This document shows, piece by piece, positions 52,419 to 60,977 of a stretch of 64,000 nt of DNA. The translations under genes and the position numbers were made by a program. Source of the stretch: Lachnospiraceae bacterium UBA1721 (GTDB lineage Bacteria > Bacillota > Clostridia > Lachnospirales > Lachnospiraceae); NCBI GenBank assembly GCA_002317155.1, contig DCIR01000072.1, positions 1-64,000 on the forward strand, written 5' to 3'. The notes beneath the pieces were generated by a model, which saw nothing but the letters and a program-made list of their open reading frames with translations, had not been told where the DNA came from and made no database searches. How positions within the stretch are numbered: position 1 is the first letter of the stretch; each line of letters opens with the position of its first letter.

Positions 52419-53509
52419 CAGCTTACACCTCCAAATGATTCAAGCATACTGAGTAAAGCATACAGGAATGAACATCCTGCCAATCCATACATCCAATACT
52501 TATGCTTGGGATACTCTCTTTCCAAAGTAGCCAGCAGACTACAGAAAAGAACAATCGATAATATCATGCAGCAAATCTGCATTCCGTTTTCAGCAATTCC
52601 CGGAAGCCAATCGATGATAAAACGCATGGCAACACTAAAGCCGAGAGCCACAATTAAAATCATCTGCTCTATCTTTAAGAATCCACCACTTCGCATAATA
52701 ACTGCGAGTAAAAGCAGCGCAAGTACTACTCCGGGGAAAATACTGAATGAAATATAGATACCGTTAATAACAGATTCACTCTTAAAGTTACCTGCCGCAG
52801 CAAGAAATATAATAGACCCTACTGCTGCTGAAGCGCCTGAACCGATTAACCACTTGGGAACGCGGCCCTTCATCATCTTATAAAGAACAAAGATAGAAAT
52901 AACTGAAATACATATCTCGATAAGTCCATACGAAGCATTGGCCCAAGCCGCAAAAAATGCTGCTACACAGGCTACTATCTGAAGCCACAGAGGCATCTTC
53001 TTTTTAACAAGATTCAGTTCCTTAATAACCGCTATCAGAAATACAAGGAAAGGTATAGCGGGATATACATAATTCACGACGCCGAACTGCCACATATAGC
53101 TGTACTGCCAGTCGGAATTAAGCGATATAAGCATAAAAAACGGAAGCGCGAAAAATACAACATCCCTCTTACTGGTTTTAACAGTCAGACATACCAGGAA
53201 TGAAATAACAAGAAGCACCAGCGTATTAATAACATCGGCAGCTGTCTCGCCCATCATCAGTATCAGCTGAAGGATACCTATCGACAGTACGCTTCCGCCT
53301 TTTTCACGCAGAATATAAGGTATTCCTTCAAAGATATCTCCGATACCCTTTAATACTTCGCCTGTCTTTAAGTTATTAATATAGTCCATATCCTCAAGCA
53401 AAAAGGCAAATCTATGCTGTAGATAAAACACTAATAGGGCCTGCAGAATAACTGCCAGACCCATAACGCTGTTTATCACTATCGATTGTTTATTACTTTC
53501 GGATTTCAT
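52418..53509 (-). CDS. Polytopic membrane protein, DUF6056-like
   Basis: A 363-aa protein with about ten hydrophobic helices. The segment SDWQYSYMWQFGVVNYVYP followed by ANASYGLIEICIS resembles the glycosyltransferase-like DUF6056 group of polytopic proteins. The match is from memory and not firm. It starts 4 bp after the atpC stop with a poor RBS, which suggests coupling to the ATP synthase operon. Its role there is unknown. Confidence 0.6.
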   Translation of the reverse strand: MKSESNKQSIVINSVMGLAVILQALLVFYLQHRFAFLLEDMDYINNLKTGEVLKGIGDIFEGIPYILREKGGSVLSIGILQLILMMGETAADVINTLVLLVISFLVCLTVKTSKRDVVFFALPFFMLISLNSDWQYSYMWQFGVVNYVYPAIPFLVFLIAVIKELNLVKKKMPLWLQIVACVAAFFAAWANASYGLIEICISVISIFVLYKMMKGRVPKWLIGSGASAAVGSIIFLAAAGNFKSESVINGIYISFSIFPGVVLALLLLAVIMRSGGFLKIEQMILIVALGFSVAMRFIIDWLPGIAENGMQICCMILSIVLFCSLLATLEREYPKHKYWMYGLAGCSFLYALLSMLESFGGVS

Positions 53510-53513
53510 TTTA

Positions 53514-53939
53514 TTACAAGTGGTTCCTACTACTATTACCGCTCTCTGACAGTCTCATCATTGCTCTCGCAAGAGATGCCCTAGAGATGTTATATTCGTG
53601 GATACTCTGATCCTGTTTAAGCTGTTCCTTAGCTCTTTCGAGTGCATTTTCAGCACGAACACGATCTATATCCTCGGGCCACTCTGCCGAGTCTACCAGC
53701 ATAGTAACCGTATTATTGGATACATTCACAAGTCCCAGACCGACCACTGCTCTCCTCCATGAAGAACCATCTTCAGTCATTAACTGAACAATACCTTCCT
53801 GGGTAGCAAATACCATGTTCTCATGATGCGCCATAATCTGAAGACTACCATCCATTGCCGGAATAATAATCGATACAGCTTTACCGTCATAAAAACATTT
53901 ATCGGCCGCTAAAATTTTTAAGTCAAAAAAATCACTCAT
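53514..53939 (-). CDS. atpC: F1Fo ATP synthase subunit epsilon
   Basis: A 141-aa subunit of the F1 central stalk. The N-terminal beta-sandwich (FDLKILAADKCFYDGKAVSIIIPAMDG) and the C-terminal helical hairpin with RAENALERAKEQL are typical. It ends the canonical atp genes and lies 64 bp after atpD. No good RBS precedes the ATG. Confidence 0.93.
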   Translation of the reverse strand: MSDFFDLKILAADKCFYDGKAVSIIIPAMDGSLQIMAHHENMVFATQEGIVQLMTEDGSSWRRAVVGLGLVNVSNNTVTMLVDSAEWPEDIDRVRAENALERAKEQLKQDQSIHEYNISRASLARAMMRLSESGNSSRNHL

Positions 53940-54003
53940 CTTATATTATATACCACTTGTCAAGTATCCCCTATTATCGGGAACGGAACCAGAACGCTTA
54001 GCT

Positions 54004-55425
54004 TTATCTAAGCATTTCTGCCTTTTTAATGACATCTTCTATCGTTCCTACGTTAAAGAATGCAGCCTCCGGATATTTATCCATCTCTCCGCTCAATATA
54101 GCCTTAAATCCTCTAACAGTCTCTTTAACCGGAACATATACACCGGTTATACCTGTGAAATTCTCCGCAACGTGGAAAGGCTGTGACAGGAATCTTTGAA
54201 TCTTTCTTGCACGGTATACGGTGACTTTATCTTCTTCAGACAATTCATCCATACCTAAAATAGCAATAATATCCTGAAGTTCCTTATAATTCTGAAGTGT
54301 TTCCTGTACCTTTCTTGCCACATTATAATGCTCTTCTCCGACTACATCGGGCTCAAGAATTCTAGATGTAGACTCAAGAGGATCCACCGCAGGATAAATA
54401 CCCTGCTCTACAATCTTTCTCGACAAAACAGTAGTAGCATCGAGATGTGCAAATGTAGTTGCGGGAGCAGGATCGGTAAGATCGTCCGCAGGTACATAAA
54501 CTGCCTGTACCGATGTAACAGATCCACGTCTGGTAGAAGCAATTCTCTCCTGTAATTCGCCCAGCTCGGTTGCAAGTGTAGGCTGATATCCTACCGCAGA
54601 AGGCATACGTCCAAGAAGTGCGGATACCTCTGAACCGGCCTGTACAAATCTAAAAATATTATCAATGAAAAGGAGTACATCCTTTCCCATTTTGTCTCTG
54701 AAATACTCAGCCATGGTAAGGCCTGTCTCTGCAACACGCATTCTTGCTCCCGGCGGCTCATTCATCTGTCCGAAAACAAGTGCAGTCTTAGCCAGTACAC
54801 CTGACTCTTTCATTTCAGTCCAAAGGTCGTTACCTTCTCTCGAGCGCTCACCGACACCGGTAAAAATGGAATATCCACCGTGCTCAGTTGCTATATTGGT
54901 AATAAGCTCCTGAATAAGAACTGTTTTACCTACACCGGCGCCTCCGAAAAGACCAACCTTACCACCCTTTGAATAGGGTGCCAAAAGATCTATAACCTTG
55001 ATTCCTGTCTCAAGCATCTCGGATACAGGGCTCTGACTCTCAAACGACGGAGGATCTCTGTGAATAACCCATCTTTGTCCATTAGGCTGTTCTCCGTCAT
55101 CAATAGTATCTCCGAGCACATTAAACAGTCTTCCGAGAGTCTGCTCACCTACAGGTACCTTAATACCGTCGCCCGTAGCATACACATCCATATCCTTGGC
55201 AAGGCCTTCACTGGGACCAAGCATAATGCAACGAACCACACCATCACCAAGCTGCTGTGACACTTCCATAACAAGCTTTTTACCCTCAAGTTTAACCTCG
55301 AGAGCATCCTTTATATACGGAAGACAATCTTCATCAAATTCTACATCAACGACAGGGCCCATTACCTGAACGATTCTGCCATGTCCTACGTTTCCAACGC
55401 TTGAAACATTACCTACACTGCTCAC
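54004..55425 (-). CDS. atpD: F1Fo ATP synthase subunit beta
   Basis: The catalytic subunit, 473 aa. Walker A GGAGVGKTVLIQE, the GERSREGNDLW segment and ALLGRMPSAVGYQPTLA are present. The start is GTG overlapping the atpG stop (GTGA), with GGAGG six bases upstream. Before the usual GRIVQVMGPVVDVEF start there is an extra Ser/Val/Gly/Asn stretch in which SSVGNV occurs twice. Confidence 0.97.
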   Translation of the reverse strand: MSSVGNVSSVGNVGHGRIVQVMGPVVDVEFDEDCLPYIKDALEVKLEGKKLVMEVSQQLGDGVVRCIMLGPSEGLAKDMDVYATGDGIKVPVGEQTLGRLFNVLGDTIDDGEQPNGQRWVIHRDPPSFESQSPVSEMLETGIKVIDLLAPYSKGGKVGLFGGAGVGKTVLIQELITNIATEHGGYSIFTGVGERSREGNDLWTEMKESGVLAKTALVFGQMNEPPGARMRVAETGLTMAEYFRDKMGKDVLLFIDNIFRFVQAGSEVSALLGRMPSAVGYQPTLATELGELQERIASTRRGSVTSVQAVYVPADDLTDPAPATTFAHLDATTVLSRKIVEQGIYPAVDPLESTSRILEPDVVGEEHYNVARKVQETLQNYKELQDIIAILGMDELSEEDKVTVYRARKIQRFLSQPFHVAENFTGITGVYVPVKETVRGFKAILSGEMDKYPEAAFFNVGTIEDVIKKAEMLR

Positions 55426-56339
55426 GTTCTGCCTGCCTCCTTCTTTTTCTTCTTCTTTTTCTTCTGTGCTTTTGCTCCGGCTATTACCTCAGTAATTTCC
55501 TGGGTAATCATCGCCTGACGCACACGGTTAAACTCTATAGACAATTCATGTATCATTGCCTGTGCATTTTTATTGGCAGCATCCATTGCCAACATTCTGT
55601 CATTTTGCTCACTGCAGTATGCCTCAACCAGTGCACTGTATATCTGTCCTACAATCATATCCGGAACAATATGATTAAGCACCGCATCGGCCGAGGGAAC
55701 AAAATTGAGTTCCTCTGATGCATTAACTGCTTCTTCCGACGCAGCTTCATTACTTTCAAACTTAAGCGGAAGCAGTTTTTTCCACTTAGCCTCACTGGTC
55801 ATACTGTTTTTAATCTCAGTATAAACAATGTACGCTTCGTCTATCTCACCGGCAACGAACTGACTGATAATCAGCTCCCCGATAACACGAGCCCTGTGAA
55901 TCGACGGATTCTGTGCAGTGTACTTAAACTGTCCCTCCATAGGAGCCTTCTGACCGGCAAAAGCCTGTCGTCCCACTTCACCGATAACATAAAGCTTGGA
56001 TTTTACATCCTCTCGCATCAGCGTATCAACCACTTTTAGTACATTGTGATTATACGCACCGGCCATACCCTTATCAGCCGTAACAACAATAATTGCTCTT
56101 GTACGATCCTTGCCCTTCTTTAACGGACGCTCATCCAAATATGGATTATCCAAATCCGGGACATTCTCAACAATTCTGTCATACATTGCCTGAAGTTCAC
56201 TAAAATAAGGACTGTTACCTTCCTGCGAACGTTTTGCCTTACGCATCTTAGTCGAGGAAATCATATACATGGCATTTGTAATTTTCATGGTATCCCGGAT
56301 ACTCTTCATTCTTCCGGAAATCTCACGCATGTTAGCCAA
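55422..56339 (-). CDS. atpG: F1Fo ATP synthase subunit gamma
   Basis: The rotor shaft subunit, 305 aa. The N terminus MREISGRMKSIRDTMKITNAM and C-terminal EFNRVRQAMITQEITEVIAG are conserved. After that the protein carries an unusual tail with eight consecutive Lys and ends KEAGRT. The start is most likely the TTG at 56339, placed seven bases after GGAGG, as the next ATG is too far away. Confidence 0.95.
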   Translation of the reverse strand: MANMREISGRMKSIRDTMKITNAMYMISSTKMRKAKRSQEGNSPYFSELQAMYDRIVENVPDLDNPYLDERPLKKGKDRTRAIIVVTADKGMAGAYNHNVLKVVDTLMREDVKSKLYVIGEVGRQAFAGQKAPMEGQFKYTAQNPSIHRARVIGELIISQFVAGEIDEAYIVYTEIKNSMTSEAKWKKLLPLKFESNEAASEEAVNASEELNFVPSADAVLNHIVPDMIVGQIYSALVEAYCSEQNDRMLAMDAANKNAQAMIHELSIEFNRVRQAMITQEITEVIAGAKAQKKKKKKKKEAGRT

Positions 56340-56341
56340 TA

Positions 56342-58114
56342 TTATGCCTCCAAATACTTAACCTTAAACTCCTCTGATGCATCGATGATAAGCTTTCTTA
56401 AATCTTCATCAAGCACCTTGGTAGAAAGCAAAGTTCTAATAATATCAGAGTGCTCCTCATTTATATACGCAAGGAGCTTCATCTGGAAATCCTTAACCTG
56501 CTCTTCCTTCAGCTCCTCCATCACACGACCGTTAGCTGCCACAAGAGTGATTACCTGCTCAGGCATACTCAATGGCTTACCAAGCGGCTGCTTAAGCAAT
56601 GCCATAAGAATATGACCGTGATTAAGCTGTGCCTTGGTCGCAGGATCAAGATCAGAAGAGAACTGAGTAAATACTTCCATCTCTCTAAACTGAGCGAGGT
56701 CAATACGGATACTTCCTGCTGCTTTTTTCATAGCCTTGGTCTGTGCCGCACCACCTACTCGTGATACTGAAAGTCCTACATTAACCGCAGGTCTTACACC
56801 CAGGAAGAAGAGCTCACTCTCGAGATAAATCTGTCCATCTGTAATCGAAATTACGTTGGTAGGAATATAAGCCGATACATCTCCGGCCTGTGTCTCAATA
56901 ATAGGTAAAGCTGTAATAGATCCACCACCAAGCTCATCCGAAAGTCTCGCACTTCTCTCAAGCAGTCTTGAATGAAGATAGAAAACATCGCCGGGATATG
57001 CTTCACGTCCGGGTGATCTTTCGAGCAAAAGTGAAAGTGCTCTGTATGCTACTGCATGCTTAGACAAATCGTCATATATAATCAATACATCCTTGCCAAG
57101 ATGCATAAAATGCTCTGCCATAGCAGTTCCTGCATATGGCGCAATATACTGCATAGGTGCAGGCTCCGATGCCGAAGCATTGACAATAACCGTATAGTCA
57201 AGCGCACCACTAACCTTAAGGGTATTAACAAGCTTAGCTACTGTTGATGCCTTCTGTCCGATAGCTACGTATACACAGATTACATCTTTACCCTTCTGGT
57301 TAATAATTGTATCCATTGCAATCGAGGTCTTACCGGTCTGTCTGTCACCGATAATGAGCTCACGCTGTCCTCTTCCGATAGGGAACATAGAGTCAATAGC
57401 AAGAATACCTGTTTCCATCGGTACACTTACAGATTTTCTCTCTACGATTGAAGGTGCCGGATTCTCTATAGGACGATAATCATCCTCCTGAATTCTGCCG
57501 CGACCGTCAATAGGCTCACCCAACGCGTTGATTACTCTTCCAAGGAATTCATCGCCGACAGGAATACCTGCACGCATAACTGTACGCGCTACACGGCTTC
57601 CTACTCGTACTTCTCTGTCAGGTCCAAAAAGAATAACTGCGATTTCATCAGTTCTTACGTCCTGAACCATTCCCTTGATGCCGCATTCGAAAAGTAAAAT
57701 CTCTCCATATGCTGCATGTGGAATTCCCACAACAGTCGCAATACCGTCACCTACATAACTAACGTTACCTACATGACGATGGCGAGCGGTAAGTTCAAAC
57801 TCCTCAACTGTAGTCTTAAGAATAGAAATAACATCCTGATCATAAGACAGATTCTTCTTAATGCCTGAAAGGCGCTCCGTAAACTGTCTGGTACGGCCGG
57901 CTGTACTCCAGTTGTAAGCTTCATTTCCGCATGTCAAAATAAATCCGCCACCGAGAGACTTATCCTCTATTGTCTCAAAACTGATGAGTTCCTCGGGCAA
58001 ATCTTCATTAACATATTTTTTATATACAAAACTTTTAATCTTCTCCAGCTGCTCGGCAGAAGGCTCTGTAACATACCGGAGAACGCATTCAAAATACTTC
58101 TTTTTCCTGCTCAT
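56342..58114 (-). CDS. atpA: F1Fo ATP synthase subunit alpha with N-terminal delta-like extension
   Basis: The non-catalytic hexamer subunit, 590 aa instead of about 502. From residue ~92 it is a complete alpha subunit (Walker A GDRQTGKTSIAMD, later GGSITALPIIETQAGDVSAYIPTN). Residues 8-86 resemble the C-terminal domain of the delta subunit: YVTEPSAEQLEKIKSFV, LISFETIEDKSLGGGFIL, and the ending AYNWSTAGRTRQFTERL, which parallels delta's DGSxRGxLexL. No separate delta gene lies between atpF and here. The ATG at 58112-58114 is preferred; a GTG seven codons earlier overlaps atpF. Confidence 0.93.
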   Translation of the reverse strand: MSRKKKYFECVLRYVTEPSAEQLEKIKSFVYKKYVNEDLPEELISFETIEDKSLGGGFILTCGNEAYNWSTAGRTRQFTERLSGIKKNLSYDQDVISILKTTVEEFELTARHRHVGNVSYVGDGIATVVGIPHAAYGEILLFECGIKGMVQDVRTDEIAVILFGPDREVRVGSRVARTVMRAGIPVGDEFLGRVINALGEPIDGRGRIQEDDYRPIENPAPSIVERKSVSVPMETGILAIDSMFPIGRGQRELIIGDRQTGKTSIAMDTIINQKGKDVICVYVAIGQKASTVAKLVNTLKVSGALDYTVIVNASASEPAPMQYIAPYAGTAMAEHFMHLGKDVLIIYDDLSKHAVAYRALSLLLERSPGREAYPGDVFYLHSRLLERSARLSDELGGGSITALPIIETQAGDVSAYIPTNVISITDGQIYLESELFFLGVRPAVNVGLSVSRVGGAAQTKAMKKAAGSIRIDLAQFREMEVFTQFSSDLDPATKAQLNHGHILMALLKQPLGKPLSMPEQVITLVAANGRVMEELKEEQVKDFQMKLLAYINEEHSDIIRTLLSTKVLDEDLRKLIIDASEEFKVKYLEA

Positions 58115-58122
58115 AATACTAA

Positions 58123-58602
58123 TCAATCTCCGCACTTAGAAATAAAGTCATCAAAGAGTTTTCTGTCAAGTTCAGGATCTTCCTTGGTCGATGCAATCTT
58201 GGCTGCTGCTTCAGCTACGATATCTGCGATCTCTTCCTTCGCCAGCTTCATAGCCTGCTTCTTTTCTACGTCAGCATCTCTGCGGGCACCGGCAAGAATA
58301 CTGTCTGCCTCACTCTTGGCATCGGCAACAATCTTATCGTATTCCTGTCCTGCCTGAGTACGGCTCTCCTTGAGAATGGTTGCCTTTTCTTCTGCAACCT
58401 GCTTCATATTTTCCTCGTACTCTGCCTTAACACTATCAGCTTCAGCCTTAGCTGCTGCCGCCTCATCATACTGCTTCTGGATTTCTTCCTGACGCTTAGC
58501 AATGATCTTCTTTACAGGCTTGAAAAGGAATCTCCATATTACAAAAAATAAAAGAAAAAGATTTATTACGGTAAATAATAAATTAATGTCAAATTTAAGC
58601 AT
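58123..58602 (-). CDS. atpF: F1Fo ATP synthase subunit b
   Basis: The 159-aa peripheral stalk subunit. One N-terminal membrane helix (FTVINLFLLFFVIWRFLF) is followed by a long charged coiled coil rich in Ala, Glu and Lys. The start ATG at 58600-58602 has GGAG six bases upstream. The length is normal, so the missing delta N-terminal domain is not fused here. It lies next to atpA with only 8 bp between. Confidence 0.94.
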   Translation of the reverse strand: MLKFDINLLFTVINLFLLFFVIWRFLFKPVKKIIAKRQEEIQKQYDEAAAAKAEADSVKAEYEENMKQVAEEKATILKESRTQAGQEYDKIVADAKSEADSILAGARRDADVEKKQAMKLAKEEIADIVAEAAAKIASTKEDPELDRKLFDDFISKCGD

Positions 58603-58624
58603 ATTCTTCTCCAATCAAGGATCA

Positions 58625-58840
58625 TTATTTAAGCATAAGGATAATAAGAATACCGATAACGAAACCGTAAATAGCGGTTGCCTCTGCAAGTGCACCACCA
58701 AGAAGAAGCATAGTCATAATCTTGCTGTTTGCTTCGGGCTGGCGAGCTGTTGCTTCTGCTGCCTTTCCGGTTGCAATACCAATACCAAGTCCGGCTCCGA
58801 TACAAGCCAATGCTGCGATTCCTGCTCCAATTGCTGTCAT
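58625..58840 (-). CDS. atpE: F1Fo ATP synthase subunit c
   Basis: A 71-aa proteolipid of the rotor ring. Two helices flank the loop ARQPEA; the ion-binding Glu lies in ALAEATAIYGF. Of the sodium-site residues known from Ilyobacter, the Gln of helix 1 is replaced by Ile and the Ser after the Glu by Ala, although Thr and Tyr are kept. This favours proton coupling, but not firmly. Confidence 0.95.
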   Translation of the reverse strand: MTAIGAGIAALACIGAGLGIGIATGKAAEATARQPEANSKIMTMLLLGGALAEATAIYGFVIGILIILMLK

Positions 58841-58884
58841 TTTATTTTCCTCCGTTAATCTGCCGCGCGGGCACTAATTATTTT

Positions 58885-59574
58885 TTATTCAATTGCTTCC
58901 TTGATATACAACGATGTAAGGAAGACAAATACATAAGCCTGTAATAATCCGTCGAACAAATCAAAATACAAGCTGAATACTGCCGGTATACCTACAGGTA
59001 CAACGCTTTTTAACAGCTCCATGATAACGAATGCACCAAGCACATTACCAAAGAGTCGCATGCACAGTGAAAGCGGTTTGATTACAAGCTCCAGTATGTT
59101 TATAGGCGTAACCACCGCTATCGGTGCTGCAAAACGCTTAAGCCATCCCAAAGGACCATGAGCCTTGATGCTTGCAATCTGTACCAGGATGATACTCATA
59201 ATCGCTAACGCTGCCGTAACATTTAAGTCCTTCGTCGGCGGCTTTAGTCCAAACAGACCGATGATATTTGAAAAACCGATAAAGAGAAGAACAGCCAACA
59301 GGTATGGCACATATCCTTTTCCTTCCTCTCCTATCATCCCCGCCACTAAGCCTTCCAGCTTGGTAACTATCGTTTCGGCAAATGCCTGTCTCTTTGAAAT
59401 GTTCTTCACCTTCAGATTAGTTCCAAGAATGAGACAAATAATCAGAACAATTCCAATGATTATCCAAGTAACCACCGTCGATTCATATATTGGGATTGAG
59501 AATTTATCGGCTATATTTATCGTAAAGACTGTTTCGACATTCAGCTGTTCCTGTATCTCAGCTGCAATATCCAT
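58885..59574 (-). CDS. atpB: F1Fo ATP synthase subunit a
   Basis: A 229-aa membrane subunit forming the ion channel next to the c-ring. The essential Arg lies in KPLSLCMRLFGNVLGAFV. First gene of the operon. The start at the ATG at 59572-59574 has GGAAGTGAGG upstream, six codons inside the longest frame. No atpI precedes it. Confidence 0.95.
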   Translation of the reverse strand: MDIAAEIQEQLNVETVFTINIADKFSIPIYESTVVTWIIIGIVLIICLILGTNLKVKNISKRQAFAETIVTKLEGLVAGMIGEEGKGYVPYLLAVLLFIGFSNIIGLFGLKPPTKDLNVTAALAIMSIILVQIASIKAHGPLGWLKRFAAPIAVVTPINILELVIKPLSLCMRLFGNVLGAFVIMELLKSVVPVGIPAVFSLYFDLFDGLLQAYVFVFLTSLYIKEAIE

Positions 59575-59921
59575 ATCCTCACTTCCTTTCATTCATTTTT
59601 AATCCACGTCGTTAATTTTGCTAAATATCAAAATCAACCACATATATCAAAATTATACAACTGCGTATTTATTAATTCCATCTAATAAATCCACAAAATG
59701 TAGTGGCAAAATCAGTTGATTACTTAATTTTTGCCTATATACATTTCAATATATCCATACATAAAAAATAAGCACACGATTTCACAAACGCCTTAGAGTT
59801 ATTGCAAATAGAAGCATTTTCGTATATTGTGATATATATGCGATTTGTTTTGTAAATACATTTACTAGTATCTCATGTATCGTTCAATATCGCATATCAC
59901 ACGAACCCCTTGGAGGTCATT
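59575..59921. other. Divergent intergenic region of atpB and a small membrane protein
   Basis: No gene is visible. An extended TATAAT (near 59652-59657, minus strand) might serve the atp operon, and TTGCAA-17 bp-TATTGT (near 59803-59831, plus strand) the small membrane protein gene. Both are weak guesses. Confidence 0.4.
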
Positions 59922-60287
59922 ATGAAAAGAGCGAAACAAATCATTGCAATGATTGCAATAATTCTGCTTATCGGTCTGTATGTAGCAACCTTTATTGCTT
60001 CATTTTTTACCGGCTTTGATGCAGGTACCGCATTCGGTGTTTGTATTATCCTTACCGTAACAATTCCTATTCTTGCATTTATAGCCATCCTTTTCTTCGG
60101 ACGTGCAGGCGGCAAGAAAGTAATCGGCGATCCTGACGATATCATTGTTCCCGGCAGAGCTCTCGATTCTGATCAGAATAACGAGACAGATGAAAGTGTT
60201 AATCAGGACGAAGATTCATCTGATAGCATTGATGAAAAAAAAGCTGTCGACGATGACGACTCTATCAACGATAGCGAATCTATTTAA
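59922..60287 (+). CDS. Small membrane protein with acidic tail
   Basis: A 121-aa protein I do not recognise. Two hydrophobic helices occupy residues about 7-60 and are followed by a short basic stretch (FFGRAGGKKV). The last 45 residues are strongly acidic (for example DEDSSDSIDEKK, DDDDSINDSES). GGAGG lies five bases before the ATG. It is alone on the plus strand. Confidence 0.72.
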   Translation: MKRAKQIIAMIAIILLIGLYVATFIASFFTGFDAGTAFGVCIILTVTIPILAFIAILFFGRAGGKKVIGDPDDIIVPGRALDSDQNNETDESVNQDEDSSDSIDEKKAVDDDDSINDSESI

Positions 60288-60320
60288 GCCCAAAACGCTT
60301 AATAATCCACTATAATCACG

Positions 60321-60917
60321 CTATAACAAACTCTTAATATCGATGTCAGCTTGCTCTCGGGTTGTGAACAAAAATGCATTAAACCCAAGTTCAAGAGCAA
60401 CATCGATATTTTTTTGTGTATCATCAAAAAATACACACTCTTCAGCCTTCAAGTCATATCTTTCCAGCAGTCTTTTATAAATCTCTGGATCAGGCTTAAT
60501 CACATGCTCCTGAAATGACATTACACCGCCGTCGGCATACTTCATAAAATCAAGTGATTCTTCACATTCTTCGTATGCCTTTCTCGAAAAATTAGACAGA
60601 TAATAAATTTTGTAGCCGTCATTTTTCAATGAAGCCACCCACTCTGTAGCATAGTCAAAAGGAACAATCATTCCCTTAATGCTTCTGTATACATGATCTA
60701 AAACTCCTCTGAGTTCCGGATCATAGCTTGCAAATTTTTCGAGTGCAGTATCATCATCAAACAATCCCTTATCGAACTCATCCCACTCGGGAGTCATGAT
60801 TGATGCCTTCATCACTCTTTTAATAGTCGGTCCATCAAGACCTTTCTCAATCATGTACTCTTTCCATCTGAAATCCGCCAAAACATTGCCAATATCAAAA
60901 ACTATATTCTTAATCAT
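60321..60917 (-). CDS. HAD-superfamily phosphatase (subfamily IA)
   Basis: A 198-aa hydrolase, probably a sugar or nucleotide phosphatase. The HAD motifs are FDIGNVLADF, with Asn/Val replacing the common second Asp, then YYLSNFS, IKPDPEIYKRL and FFDDTQKNI. The first Asp nucleophile is present in VFDIGN, but the usual acid/base Asp two residues on is Gly, as in several YihX-like members. It follows purA across a terminator. Confidence 0.85.
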   Translation of the reverse strand: MIKNIVFDIGNVLADFRWKEYMIEKGLDGPTIKRVMKASIMTPEWDEFDKGLFDDDTALEKFASYDPELRGVLDHVYRSIKGMIVPFDYATEWVASLKNDGYKIYYLSNFSRKAYEECEESLDFMKYADGGVMSFQEHVIKPDPEIYKRLLERYDLKAEECVFFDDTQKNIDVALELGFNAFLFTTREQADIDIKSLL

Positions 60918-60937
60918 TTCATTCCCCCATGATAATG

Positions 60938-60967
60938 CAAAAAGGGCAAGGAAAGCTTCCTTGCCCT
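60938..60967. terminator. Strong terminator after purA, possibly bidirectional
   Basis: Perfect 11-bp stem AGGGCAAGGAA/TTCCTTGCCCT with a 3-nt loop and T5 on the minus strand. Confidence 0.9.
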
Positions 60968-60977
60968 GAAATATATA

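Noticed and set aside
58625..58840. Sodium-coupled ATP synthase suggested by Thr and Tyr near the ion-binding Glu of subunit c
   Set aside because: The helix 1 Gln and the Ser next to the Glu, both liganding residues in known sodium rings, are Ile and Ala here.
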